A DNA stretch of 64,000 nucleotides from Triglochin maritima. Its lineage: Eukaryota; Streptophyta; Magnoliopsida; Alismatales; Juncaginaceae. Positions 33,055-43,925 of this stretch are shown here, piece by piece (the stretch's first letter is position 1; every line of letters starts with the position of its first letter). The DNA is taken from NCBI GenBank assembly GCA_963682175.1, contig OY821786.1, forward strand, positions 29,348,501 through 29,412,500, in the 5' to 3' direction. The notes under the pieces were generated by a model that did not search any database, was not told the DNA's origin, and was given only the letters and a program-made list of their open reading frames with translations. Made by a program: the position numbers and the translations under genes.

Positions 33055-34900
33055 ATGGCTGCTAATTTCCGTGGGGAGTAGCAGTTGCTGGACCCACCTG
33101 TTCGTCCTGTTCTTCCAGTTGTCGTTCCCATACCTCTTCGTCATCGATGCTACCCGAGCCGTACAGCTCTACCCTCATGCATTGTATTGCCAAAGGCAAA
33201 TGGGAACCATTTTGAGGTTAAGCCTCAGTTTATTTCCATGCTCCCTCACTTCACTGGGAAAGGTGACCCCTATATCTTTCTCAGGGAATTTGAGGACGTC
33301 TGTGCTATGTTCAAACTGCAACAACTTTGCACAGACTCCATTCATCTTAGGCTTGTTCCCTTTGCGCTTAAGGATGATGCCAAGAAGTGGTTGTATAGCA
33401 ACCAGGCGAATGCCTTTCGGACTTGGGATGAGTTTCAATCTGCATTCCTCAAAAAGTATTTTCCAAATCATTAGACTCAAAAATTGAGGAACGAAATCAA
33501 TTCGTTCTATCAACATGAGACTGAATCATTGCATGCATACTTAGAGAGGTTCAAGGAGCTACTATCCTCATGCCCTCACCATGGCATCGAGTTGTGGCGC
33601 CTGTGTCAGATTGTTTACGAGGGTCTTCACATCCCGTCCCGAACGCTCCTTGAGTCCATGTGTCAAGGAGAGTTCTTAGGAAAGGATGAAAGGGAGGCAT
33701 GGGCTTTCCTAGAAGACCTCGCTGAGAAAACCATGCAATGGGAGAGTGTAAGGTAACCACCTGCATCATCTAGCCTAGGAGCGAGGATCGCAAATGCAAT
33801 CTCGACTAGATCGGGTGCCGAATTTGCCGTCGATACCACTAAGGCCACCGAGGCACGCATGGTAGCCTTAATGCGCCGTATGGATTCGATTGAGCTCCAA
33901 AACTAGCACGATGTATCTCATGTGTCTGCATCTGGTTCAGTTCCATGTCATTTATGTGGTAGGATAGGTCATATAGGGGTGAGTGTGCATCCATTCCTCC
34001 TGAGATGGAACATGTAAATGCCATCTATGATAGATCCAGGAATGACCCATATTCATCATCATATAACCCTAGATGGAGGAACCACCCTAATTTTTCATGG
34101 AACCATAACAATGTGTCAGGTGGTCCTTCAAACTTTTCTCGACCACCTAACCGACCACACTACCCTCCCATGCATACACAATCTCATCAGCCACCCCAAA
34201 GTCAGAACACCAACCAACCACATTTCCCAAATTCAAACAACTTGGAAACCCGGTTTAATTCGCTTGAGCACTTAACTCGTGGACTTGAGAACTCTATAAA
34301 AAACTGTATGTCGTCCACGAGTCAAGTTCTCACTTCGAATCAGCAGACCATCAAATCTCTCGAGCTTCAGATGGGTCAGTTGGCTCAGTCTGTACATGAG
34401 AGAGAGAGAGGGAGCCTGCCTAGCAAACCTGTGGCTAACCCCCGTGCTCACCAGCACTCGAACATGTACAATGCAAGTTCAAGACCATAGGGGGGGGCAA
34501 GTGAACTACGTGGAAGAACCTGTGGACCATGTTAATGTCATTGTGACCCTTAGAAATGGGAAGCAGGTCAACAACCACGTATCCTTGCCAGAAAATCCAT
34601 CTGTGCCGCCCCCTTGTCGGAATGATGGTGAGAAAGAGGCCAAGGGTGAGAGTAATACACCAAAGCCTCCTTCTCCGGCTCCGCCCAAGACATACCTACC
34701 AAAAGCTCCTTATCCAAGTAGGTTGTCTAAGAAACTGAGTGATAGTGTGGATAAAATGTTTGAGATATTTAAGAAAGTGAATGTCAACATACCTTTGTTA
34801 GACATGATTCAACAAATACCTCCCTATGCAAAATTCCTGAAGGATCTCTGTACAACTAAGAGGAAAACCAACGTCCCTAGCAAAGCATTTTTGGCAGCTA
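33055..34900 (+). pseudogene. gag: E1 gag
   Basis: Structural polyprotein of the particle. ATG at 33055 (MAANFRGE, then TAG at 33079), followed by LDPPVRPVLPVVVPIP, LKPQFISMLPHFTGKGDPY, the capsid core KDDAKKWLYS and FLKKYFPNH, a TAG at 33472 where E3 encodes Arg, then SFYQHETESLHAYLERF and IELWRLCQIVYEGLHIPSRT. A frameshift follows near 33755, a damaged zinc knuckle CHLCGRIGH (33946-33972, last Cys out of frame), NDPYSSSYNP and the SLELQMGQLAQS segment. E3 carries a better preserved version. At least two nonsense changes and two or three frameshifts inactivate it. Confidence 0.85.
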
Positions 34901-35686
34901 ATGTGTGCTTTATCATCTTGAACCCTACGTACGTGAAATTGAAGGACCCGGGCAGTCCGACAATTTCATGTATCATTGGGGATTCTCGCATTAACAATGT
35001 TTTGCTACATCTAGGGTCGGCGGTTAACCTCTTACCTGCTTCTGTGTATCAGCGATTAGGCCTAGGCACCCTCAAGCCTACGAAAACAACTTTGCAGTTG
35101 GCTGATCATTCGATCAAAGTCCCGTTGGGGGTCATTGAAGATGTCCTAATCAAGGTCGGTGATTTCATATTTCCTGTTGATTTTGTCGTCCTTTAAACTG
35201 AACCAATTAAGACTACCCACTCTCAGATTCCATTGATTTTGGGTAGACCTTTTTTGGCGACGTCAAATGCCTTGATCAATTGTCGTACTGGACTCATGAA
35301 ATTGTTGTTCGGGAATTTGACCGCGACATTCCATGTGTTCAATATGGCTAGGCAGCCGGCATCTTTCGAGGACCCCATGGAAGTCAATCTTATCCAGGAC
35401 TTGGAAGAAGAATTGGAAGAAGAGTACCCCCTGATTCATGAGAATTTGAGTGATTACTTCATGGATGACTCCGATCATGAAGAGGACCGGGGTGAGTTGA
35501 GCAATGATGTGCATGATGTTCAGTACATGCGAGCTCCTCCTATCTTACATCTTGAGCTAGATATCACGCCTCACCTTGAGGAGCCACCCATGCCTGAGCT
35601 CAAAGAACTCCCCAAGGAATTGAAACACATTTTTCTTTGTCCCAATAGGACATTTCCGGTGATTATTTCATCGACGTTGACTGGTG
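34901..35686 (+). pseudogene. pro: E1 aspartic protease and linker, active site lost
   Basis: Retropepsin follows the VNIPLLDMIQQIPPYAKFLK and KAFLAANV blocks. The active-site strand reads NVLLHLGSAVNLL; the His codon is at 35008-35010, where E3 (LLDLGSAVNLL) and the 9.8-kb copy (LLLDLGASVNLL) have Asp, so the protease is catalytically dead. It continues LQLADHSIKVPLGVIEDVLI, a TAA at 35194 in place of the family's Asp codon, LILGRPFLATSNALINC, then an acidic linker (EELEEEYP, DDSDHEEDRGE) leading to FPVIISSTLTGDQ at 35686. The next codons lie at 46106, beyond E2. Confidence 0.85.
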
Positions 35687-35691
35687 ATCAG
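35687..35691. repeat. Target-site duplication of E2, left
   Basis: ATCAG; partner ATGAG at 46101-46105 (one mismatch). Removing E2 and one copy rejoins the E1 frame exactly in ...[11 protein letters not shown]. Confidence 0.8.
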
Positions 35692-36566
35692 TGTTGAACG
35701 TTTTAATTAAACCGCAAGTGCACGGCCGCGATGAAGCGGTGGCAAGTACGGGTCGTCCTCAGGGAGGTGAGTAGCCTCTTGCTTGAACGAAATCAAGTGG
35801 CAAAAATAGGGGGAGAAAGATGTTTATGCTACTCTACTCTATACTACGCTAAGAAGTATGAAATGCGAACGAAAGAAACAATCAATGAACTAACAACTAA
35901 GCTAAGAACAAAGGAGGAATACTGGAATACAAAAATGGAAAACCCTTAAGGGGTGGAGTGAGTGCACACATGCAAAGAGGTGGGTGTAGAATACATTCTT
36001 TAAGCACTTGAAGGTGGTGTTTATCAAGCATAGGAAGTGTCTAAATCTTATGGCAAAACCTATCAATCTATTCACAAACTTAGTTGATTAACATTTACAT
36101 ATGCAAGGTGTTAATTTCAGAACCTAAACAAGCATGAGAGGTGTCTAATCATTTTGGCAAAACTCATCAAGTTGTAAATTCTATCCTAAACAAGCAAGCA
36201 TATATTCATGTTTAATCAACACATTGAAATTAAAGCATTCATCCCATTCTCTAATGCATGTATGTACATCTACTCCACCCCCAAAGGGGATGGAACTACT
36301 CACTAAACATTACACTAATTATTAAACTATGGAAAGAAAGCATATTAAAACTAAGCTAGAATTAAAAGACGATTAAACTAAAACATGCATAAACAATAAA
36401 AGAAGCATAAAAAAAATAATGAAAGAAACACAAAACTTTATTGATAAAATGACTCACATTAAAAGTAGAATCCTCCTACTTTAGTGTGTGCTTCAAGGCC
36501 TCACTTCTAGTAGGAAGAATAGCCACTTAAAATATGGAGTGATTACAATGGAAGGTGAAGAGTTCT

Positions 36567-36616
36567 ATTTATAGCCATGGAAAAAGGCAAACCGGGACAA
36601 TCCCCCGATGTGGGAC
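36567..36616 (-). promoter_or_regulatory. USE-like motif plus TATA box in E2 LTR
   Basis: Minus strand GTCCCACATCG at 36606-36616 and TATAAAT at 36567-36573, with 32 bases between them. Confidence 0.65.
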
Positions 36617-36694
36617 TAAAGAAATACCAAAAATAGCCTAAACATCATCTAGTACATGTGCGGGAGAAATTTGAGCGGATTTGGGCCAAAATGG

Positions 36695-36731
36695 ACCGCC
36701 AATTAGCGGTCCTGGACCGCCAATTAGCGGT
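36695..36731 (-). promoter_or_regulatory. Paired palindromes in E2 LTR
   Basis: Plus-strand ACCGCCAATTAGCGGT at 36695-36710 and again at 36716-36731, centres 21 bp apart. Both halves carry the same A variant, so the pair may have been homogenised. Confidence 0.7.
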
Positions 36732-37100
36732 CTATATGGTTCAGATCCTGCTCATTTTTGTTTTGGGCTTTTCTTTCTGGTATTGTTGGTCTTTGATGCG
36801 GTTACTTGACTTGTTGGAGCTCCGACCCGAATCGAATTGGTAAAATACTCCCCATGATGGTGTGGAGTATTCTGTTTTGCTCTTAGGTCCTTCTGTCTTG
36901 CAATCAGGTCCTTCTCCCTTGCATCTTGGTCCCCAGATCTCACAATCCAGTCCTTTTCCCAGCTTTTGGGTCCTTTTATGTTTCATCTCTTCAAACCTAT
37001 TTATTCCTGAAAACTAAACAAAAAACTCGTGACATAGCATTGTTTAGGTGAAAGATAATGGATATAAGATACAAATATGAGCATGAAATGATGTCAATCA

Positions 37101-38372
37101 AATACCCCCACAACTAACTTTTGCTAGTCCCGAGCAAAACAAAGAAAAAGAAAAGCAGGCGAAAAACAAGAAATCCTAACTCACTTTCGTAGGAATCACG
37201 GTTGCACTTAGCACGTGCAACAAGCCGTTAAACCTCCCTGTTGCCAAGGAGGAGGAGTGTTTTCTCCTGAGGGTTTTCAGCGGATATACCCACAAAATCC
37301 GAACAAGATGCATTAATCAATCTAGCTACACGACTCGTTGGAATTATTTTGTCGATCATGGGATGCGGTAATACTACGGGTCGACTCTATATATGTAATC
37401 AGTCCACACACCTAGCGTAATGAGTTATTCGTGAGAGTTAGTCAAGGACTTAAGTGAAAGACATGGGCAACCTTAACTTCTGAATGTGATACAATGTGTA
37501 AAGTCCATTTTGGTTCTTATTTGACTTTTTTTTCTTTTTTTCTTTTTTTTTCTTTTTCTTTGGAGCATTTTATTGGTTGGTGTTTGATTCTCCCAGGGTC
37601 AGGTTTCGTGCATCATTGCCTATGAGGACTTATACTATCACGTACACCTTCCCCCAAATCTACACATAGGGCGATCCCTACCACCCGTGTAACGGGAGTT
37701 CGGTCGGCGCATCCCAAGTCAGATGACTCGAAAGCACCAGGCACAAAGTCCCCTCAGACCTACTTTCCCGAGTGATAGGAGCCGTGCGAGAAGAGAGAAC
37801 ACCACTTATTTATATATCTACATGGGAACCAAAACCCCTACACTTAAGTTTCACAAAAAGAGATTAAGGGCCCTTGACTACGACAAACTTCCTAATACTA
37901 ACAGACACGAAATATTTGACTCACTAGGTTCAGGGTGGACTTCTTTAAATGTTTGAGTGCTGAAACCCTATGATTACACGCCCCCCGGGGGAAAACCGGG
38001 GTGCATCCTAACGACTCGATAAGACCTAAAGCCAGAAACTAGATATCCTAATGCATCAAGTTCAAGACAATTTTGGGAGCTTATCATTTTACTTTGCCTC
38101 TCAACGGTTTTGCACATGCTAAACACACGCAAAACCCACAAAAACATTTTCTTTCACAAACACATGAAGATTTTGAAAGAAATGTGAAAATTTTAATGCA
38201 CTCGGCAAGCAAAAGAAGACAAGTCACCCAAGGATCATGGCAAGCAGATATATCAATGTTAAATGCGGCACACTAACATGACCCTAGCAGTACAAACAAA
38301 AGAAAATAAAACCAAAGGAAAAAGACTCGACTATGTACACACATAAAACACCCCCCCACACCTACTTCATGC
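37101..38372 (-). mobile_element. E2 3' noncoding region
   Basis: Minus-strand copy of the family block. Polypurine motif near the LTR (37101-37120, degraded) and the distal motif at 38349-38364 (acccccccacaccta on the plus strand). Hairpins at 37201-37221 (GTTGCAC/GTGCAAC) and 37233-37252 (CCTCCTTG/CAGGGAGG in element sense, loop GCAA). T-rich runs at 37528-37560. Confidence 0.75.
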
Positions 38373-38663
38373 ATTGTCCTCAATGAATGTGAACAAGATA
38401 CTACATGGATATATGCATGAAAAAGGAAAGATCTCACTGACATGAAGTGGAAAGGGACGTTCAGGGTCATGTTGATGGACACAAACCCAAATTCCCTCAA
38501 AACCTGTGAGAAGCTGAAGAAGGGAGATAAATACGTGAAGATATTGGGCCCAAGTACACAAGGGTTGGGGCCCACAACAATCGATGCTCACTGAAGGAGT
38601 CTTTTATTACACTTTTTTTTACAAGATATATACATCGACCAAGATATTCTCATAATCATTTGG
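38373..38663 (-). other. E2 segment between short ORF and 3' region
   Basis: Untranslated sequence that aligns with 10670-10950 and with 3346-3600. It includes the CATTGAGGACAATG hairpin at its left edge (38373-38390) and an A-rich tract in element sense near 38613. No gene seen. Confidence 0.6.
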
Positions 38664-39179
38664 TCAAGGAACATCAAATGAGAACATCAAGTTTTGAGGA
38701 CCAGAGACTTGCCGAGATGGGCAAACTTCACTTGTACTCTGAGGTGTCATGAGGGGTGAAAGGTCAAAGCTGAAAGGCTCGAACCCCTCATGATATTGGT
38801 TGGGTGTGGGCAACAAAGAATGAAGTTGTGTTGCCTCACTAGGGTTTAATTGCTCATCGAAGAAAACCCTCCAACCAATAGGCGGGTGCATCGGAATGAG
38901 TTCCTCAGGCTCATTAGATGGATGCAACAGACATGCATCACTAAAAATGGGGCTACTCCCCAAGTCATCCAACAAGGACCTCCCACCATCATTCAGATCA
39001 TCAAGCATAAGCTCGGTCAAAGGTGGGTCCTTGTTGGAGTCAATATGAAGCTCAAATGGCTCAATGGCCATGGGACATGAGACAGAGACACCTTCTGGTA
39101 TAGGCATATGATGAGGTGTCTCACTCTCACTAGTACTCTCAACTGAATCATGCAACGAACACTCCCTTTGGACATTCAT
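38664..39179 (-). CDS. E2 short ORF of unknown function
   Basis: 171 codons starting at an ATG that overlaps the last base of the LTR (39177-39179) and ending TGA at 38664. The protein is acidic and Pro/Ser/Leu-rich, with DPPLTELMLDDLNDGG, LLDDLGSSPIF, PPIGWRVFFDEQLNP and a C-terminal FSFDLSPLMTP. No zinc knuckle, retropepsin, membrane segment or known domain seen. It occupies the place between the 5' LTR and the 3' noncoding block. It could be the C-terminal remnant of a larger family ORF or a relic frame kept open by chance; I favour a remnant. Confidence 0.4.
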   Translation of the reverse strand: MNVQRECSLHDSVESTSESETPHHMPIPEGVSVSCPMAIEPFELHIDSNKDPPLTELMLDDLNDGGRSLLDDLGSSPIFSDACLLHPSNEPEELIPMHPPIGWRVFFDEQLNPSEATQLHSLLPTPNQYHEGFEPFSFDLSPLMTPQSTSEVCPSRQVSGPQNLMFSFDVP

Positions 39180-39320
39180 GTTTGAACGTTTTAACTAAAC
39201 CGCAAGTGCACGGCCGCGATGAAGCGGTGGCAAGTACGGGTCGTCCTCAGGGAGGTGAGTAGCCTCTTGCTTGAACGAAATGAAGTGGCAAAAATAGGGG
39301 GAGAAAGATGTTTATGCTAC
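39179..39320 (-). mobile_element. E2 5' LTR, terminal piece
   Basis: About 142 bp of LTR end (plus strand TGTTTGAACG..., ...gtttatgctac), cut by E3 at 39321. The rest of this LTR is missing except 45905-46100. Confidence 0.85.
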
Positions 39321-39690
39321 TTATTGACATCATTTCATGCTCACATTTGTATCTTATATACATTATCTTTCACCTAAACAATGCTATGTCACGAGTTTTA
39401 TGTTTAGTTTTCAGGAATAAATAGGTTTGAAGAGATGAAACATAAAAGGACCCAAAAGCTGGGAAAAAGGACTGGATTGTGAGATCTGGGGACCAAGATG
39501 CAAGGGAGAAGGACCTGATTGCAAGACAGAAGGACCTAAGAGTAAAACAGAATACTCCACACCATCATGGGGAGTAATTTACCAATTCGATTCGGGTCGG
39601 AGCTCCAACAAGTCAAGTAACCGCATCAAAGACCAACAATACCAGAAAGAAAAGCCTAAAACAAAAATGAGCAGGATCTGAACCATATAG

Positions 39691-39727
39691 ACCACTAATT
39701 GGCGGTCCAAGACCGCTAATTGGCGGT
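39691..39727 (+). promoter_or_regulatory. Paired palindromes in E3 LTR
   Basis: ACCACTAATTGGCGGT (39691-39706) and ACCGCTAATTGGCGGT (39712-39727), centres 21 bp apart. The right half-sites are invariant while the left ones vary. The 3' LTR of E3 has only one palindrome (45583-45598). Confidence 0.7.
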
Positions 39728-39805
39728 CCATTTTGGCCCAAATCCACTCAAATTTCTCCAGCACATGTATTAGAGAATGTTTAGTCTATTTTTGGTATCT
39801 GTTTA

Positions 39806-39857
39806 GTCCCACATCGGGGGATTGTCCCGGTTTGCCTTTTTCCATGGCTATAAATAG
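39806..39857 (+). promoter_or_regulatory. USE-like motif plus TATA box, E3 5' LTR
   Basis: GTCCCACATCG 39806-39816 and TATAAATAG 39849-39857, 32 bases between. The 3' LTR has GTCCCACATCG at 45675-45685 and a mutated TATAGATAG at 45717, 31 bases between. Confidence 0.65.
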
Positions 39858-40725
39858 AACTCTTCACCTTCCATTGTAATCACTCCATATTTTAAGTGGC
39901 TATTCTTCCTACTAGAAGTGAGGCCTTGAAGCACACACAAAAATAGGAGGATGCTACTTTTAATGTGAGTCATTTTAATACAAGTTTTCTTTATTATGTT
40001 GTTTGTTTTATGTTTCTTGTTTCGCTTTGCTTAATCTCATTTCATTAGTTTTATTAGCTTAGTTAATATGCTTTCTTTGTTTAGTTTAATAAGTAGTGTA
40101 ATGTTTAGTGAGTAGTTCCATCCCCTTTGGGGGGTGGAGTAGATGTACATACATGCTAATGAGAATGGATTGAATGCTTTATTTCCAATGTGTTGTTAGA
40201 ACATGAATGTATGCTTGCTTGTTTAGGATAGAATTTATAACTTGATGAGTTTTGCCAAAATGATTAGACACCTCTCATGCTTGTTTAGGTTCTGAAATAA
40301 ACATCTTGCATATATAAATGTTAATCAACTAAGTTGGTGAATAGATTGATAGGTTTTGCCACAACATTTAGACACTTCCTATGCATGATAACACCACCTT
40401 AATTTGTGCTTAAAGAATGTGTTCAACACCCACCTCTTTGCTTGTGTGCACTCACTCCACCCCTTAGGGGTTTCTTATATCTGTATTCCAGCATTCTTCT
40501 TTTGTTCTTAGCTTAGTTGTCATTTCATTGTTTATTTCTTTCGTTCGCATTTCATACTTAGCGTAGTTTAGTGTAGAGTAGCATAATCAATCTTTCTCCC
40601 CCAATTTTTGCCACTTGATTTCGTACAAGCAAGAGGCTACTCACCTCCCTGAGGACGACCCATACTTGCCACCGCTTCATCGCGGCCGTGCACTTGCGGT
40701 TTAATTAAAACGTTCAACAAGTTTT

Positions 40726-40743
40726 TGGCGCCGTTGCCGGGGA
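40726..40743 (+). other. E3 primer binding site, tRNA-Asp type
   Basis: TGGCGCCGTTGCCGGGGA, six bases after the LTR. The best preserved primer site in the window and the basis for assigning tRNA-Asp as primer. Confidence 0.92.
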
Positions 40744-41930
40744 GGTGCCAGTCCAGACTCTTGTTTGGACGATTCGAGTGGATTTAATTTTCGTTTTGTA
40801 GTTTTGCTTTGTTTCAGGAGACTTGGAGTGGTCAGGAGGAGCACCTGGAGAAGTTTTGAAGCAAGCTGGGCACTGTAGACCGCCAATCAGCGGCCTGAGA
40901 CCGCCAATTGGCGGTCTGGTAAGCTCAGCTCGCTCTCTTATTTCTTTGGTCTGTTTACTTTATCTGATATAGTGGTCTGGGACTTAATTTGGCATGTTTT
41001 GACTTATAGTTTGTTCCCAGATCAATAATCAAACCTCCCTTAAGCAACTTGGACCTTAAAACTCAAAGCAAAAGATTAGGCATTCTTTTTGTTTAGGCCA
41101 TGCATCATGTATGTGACTTAGGCATTTAGATTGTCTTTTATTTTAGCTTTATTTTCTGTTGCTGAGAGCTGGCGTGAGGTACGCACCTTCTACTCGCATT
41201 CATGCATTTCGTATGAACATGCATTAGTTAGTAGGAAGTGCATTACAACAAGTGTGAGTTGAGTGTTGTTTGGAGAGTTGATTGCTAGATTTAGGACTCC
41301 AAAACGCTACTAAGGAGGGGCTGTCCCATAAAAGATCAGGTGGGGGATTTCATCACCCTTTCCTTCGCCCCAAAAACCACACTAATAAAGATCCTAATTT
41401 TTAAAATCAAGTAGACATTGGCCCTAAGGATTTCGGGCGCATTAGGAGAGTGATCTGGTCCCGACCGTCATGACCTGATCGGCGTTGCCCACTTTGTCGA
41501 TAGTAGGAGAGACGAGATCCCCGGATCTTGGCTCACTTGCGGGGCTTTGTGGTCCTCGTTGTAGGGAGGTGAGGCGTGTTGTGGCCGTGTGACCTCGCAG
41601 TTAGGCGTCGTCTAGCTGTAAGGACCTATAGCGACCTTAGGATTGCTTGAGCCTTGTTTGCTTGTGTGCTTCTACCTGTACCCATCCGCCGTAGCATAAG
41701 GACTTCTTCCCTTCTCTCCTGAGTCATTCTTTCTCTCCTGTGTTCCCCCGTCTTCTCCCCTACGTATATTCTTTGAAAAAAAAGAGTTGTGGTTTGTGTG
41801 TGCACCTTTGTGCATGCTTTCGTGGACACGAGACAAGAGTGGTCGTTTGACGAGGAGCGTTGTCAATCCGGCTTCGGTTATCGATTTCTCGACACCTTCC
41901 TCCTCTCGTGTCACACGCAGTCCGGGTTCA
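40744..41930 (+). mobile_element. E3 untranslated leader
   Basis: 1187 bp, collinear with the E1 leader. Palindrome pair at 40879-40894 (ACCGCCAATCAGCGGC) and 40900-40915 (perfect ACCGCCAATTGGCGGT), centres 21 bp apart and about 150 bp after the primer site. No credible coding frame. Confidence 0.82.
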
Positions 41931-43818
41931 ATGGCTGCTAATTTCCGTGAGGAGGAGCAGTTGCTGGACCCACCTGTTCGACCAGTGCTTCCAGTTGTCG
42001 TTCCCATACCTCTACGTGATCGATGCTACCCGAGCCGTACAGCTCTACCCTCATGCATCGTATTACCAGAGGCTAATGGGAACCATTTTGAGGTTAAGCC
42101 TCAATTCATTTCCATGCTCCCTCATTTCACTGGGAAAGGTGACCCCTATATCTTTCTCAGGGAATTTGAGGAGGTCTGTGCTATGTTCAAGCTGCAACAA
42201 CTTAGCACAGACTCCATCCATCTTAGGCTCGTTCCTTTTGCACTAAAGGATGACGCCAAGAAGTGGTTGGACAGCAACCAGGCGAATTCCTTTAGGACTT
42301 GGGATGAGTTTCAATTTGCATTCCTCAAGAAGTACTTTCCTAATCATCGGACTCAAAAATTGAGGAACCAAATCAATTCGTTCTATCAACATGAGACCGA
42401 ACCATTTCACGCATATTTTGAGAGGTCCAAAGAGCTACTATCCTCGTGCCCTCATCATGGCATTGAGTTGTGGCGTCTTTGTCAGATTGTGTATGAGGGT
42501 CTTCACATCCCGTCCAGAACGCTCCTTGAGTCCATGTGTCAAGGAGAGTTCTTGGGAAAGGATGAGAGGGAGGCATGGGCCTTCCTAGAAGACCTCGCTG
42601 AGAAAACCATGCAGTTGGAGTGTGAGGGAACCACCTGCATCATCTCGTATAGGAGCGAGGATCGCGAATGCAAACTCGACTTGATCGGGTACCGCATTTG
42701 CTATCGATACCACTACGGCCACCGAGGCACGCATGGCGGCCTTAATGCGCCGTATGGACTCGATTGAGCTCCAAAACCAACAAAGTGCACCTCACATGTC
42801 TACATCTGGTCCAGTTCCCTGTCATTCATGTGGTAGGATAGGTCATGTAGAAAACGAGTGTGAGTCCATTCCTCCTGAGATGGAGCGTGTCAACGCCGTC
42901 TATGATAGAGCCAGGAATGACCCATACTCATCATCTTATAATCCTGGATGGAGGAACCACCCCAATTTTTTATGGAACCAAACTAATGCCCCGGGTGGTC
43001 CTCCAAACTCCTCGAGACCACCTAACCAATCACACCAACCTCCCATGCATGCGCATTCCTATCAGCCACCCCAAGCGCAAACCACCAATCAATCGGGTTT
43101 CCCAAATTCCAATAATATGGAAACCCGATTCAATTCGCTTGAGACCTTGACTCGTGGACTTGAAAACTCAATGAAAAATTTTATGTCAACCACGAGTCAA
43201 GTTCTCACTTCAAATCAGCAGACCATCAAATCTCTAGAGCTTCAGATGGGCCAATTGGCTCAGTCTGTACATGAAAGAGAGAGAGGGTCTTTTCCTAGCC
43301 AGCCTGAGGCTAACCCCCGCATGTACCAACAACAACAAATGCAAAATGAGAATGTGGTACCTCGGGGGAGGCAAGTGAACCATGTGGAGGAACCTGTTCA
43401 CCATGTCAATTCCATTGTGACCTTAAGGAATGGAAAACAGGTTGACAATCACATTTCCTTGCCACACCCACCACCATCTATGCAGCCCCCCAGTGGGAAT
43501 GGTGGTGAAAAAGAAGCTGAGGGTGAGGGTAATACACCAAAGCTTTCTTCTCAGGCACATCAGAAAACCTACCTGCGAAAAGCTCCCTATCCAAGTAGGT
43601 TAAACAAAAAGCAGAGTGACAACATGGACAAGATAGTAGAGGTGTTTAAGCAAGTAAAGGTTAACATCCCCTTGTTGGATGTCATCCAACAAATACCTCA
43701 ATATGCCAAAGTGTTGAAGTATCTCTGCACAACCAAGAGGAAGACCAATGTTCCTAAAAAAGCATTCTTGGCTGCAAATATCAGCTCACTTTTGTCCAAT
43801 CCTACCTACACAAAATAA
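41931..43818 (+). pseudogene. gag: E3 gag, best-preserved copy
   Basis: ATG at 41931 (MAANFREEEQLLDPP) chosen because it matches the start in E1 and follows the long leader. Capsid: LKPQFISMLPHFTGKGDPYI, FLREFEEVCAMFKLQ, FALKDDAKKWLDS, FLKKYFPNHRTQKLRNQI, CPHHGIELWRLCQIVYEGLH. A frameshift lies near 42625; the frame then continues MAALMRRMDSIELQ and a CCHC knuckle CHSCGRIGHVENEC (42820-42861), NDPYSSSYNPGWRNHPNF, a Pro/Gln-rich spacer, SLELQMGQLAQSVHER, VTLRNGKQVDNH and VNIPLLDVIQQIPQYAKVLK. It ends at TAA 43816-43818, where the family continues into protease. One frameshift and one stop only. Confidence 0.85.
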
Positions 43819-43925
43819 AAGGACACTGGGTGTCCTACTATTCAGTGTACGATAGGGGACACTAGATTGAGCAATGTTTTGCTTGATTTAGGATCAGCGG
43901 TCAACCTCCTCCCATTCTCTGTTTA
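43819..43925 (+). pseudogene. pro: E3 protease stub
   Basis: Reads CTIGDTRLSNVLLDLGSAVN, keeping the catalytic Asp in DLGS, then stops at SVYL where sequence jumps to the 3' noncoding block. About one third of the domain survives. Confidence 0.75.

Larger units (their letters stand above)
35692..37100 (-). mobile_element. E2 3' LTR
   Basis: Plus-strand TGTTGAACG...GTCAATCA, 1409 bp, complete. Carries the palindrome pair (36695-36731), USE/TATA (36567-36616), 21-bp repeats (about 36870-36975) and the gtgtcta/ggcaaaac motifs (36026, 36136). Confidence 0.88.
39321..40719 (+). mobile_element. E3 5' LTR
   Basis: 1399 bp, TTATTGACATC (first G changed to T) to ...CGTTCAACA. 21-bp repeats at 39448-39552, palindromes 39691-39727, USE/TATA 39806-39857. 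The AATAAA seen in E1 is changed to AATACA here (near 39976), so polyadenylation may be weakened. Confidence 0.88.

Noticed and set aside
41787..41930. Longer gag start upstream of 41931
   Set aside because: Starts at TTG and covers leader sequence; the MAANF start is shared with E1.
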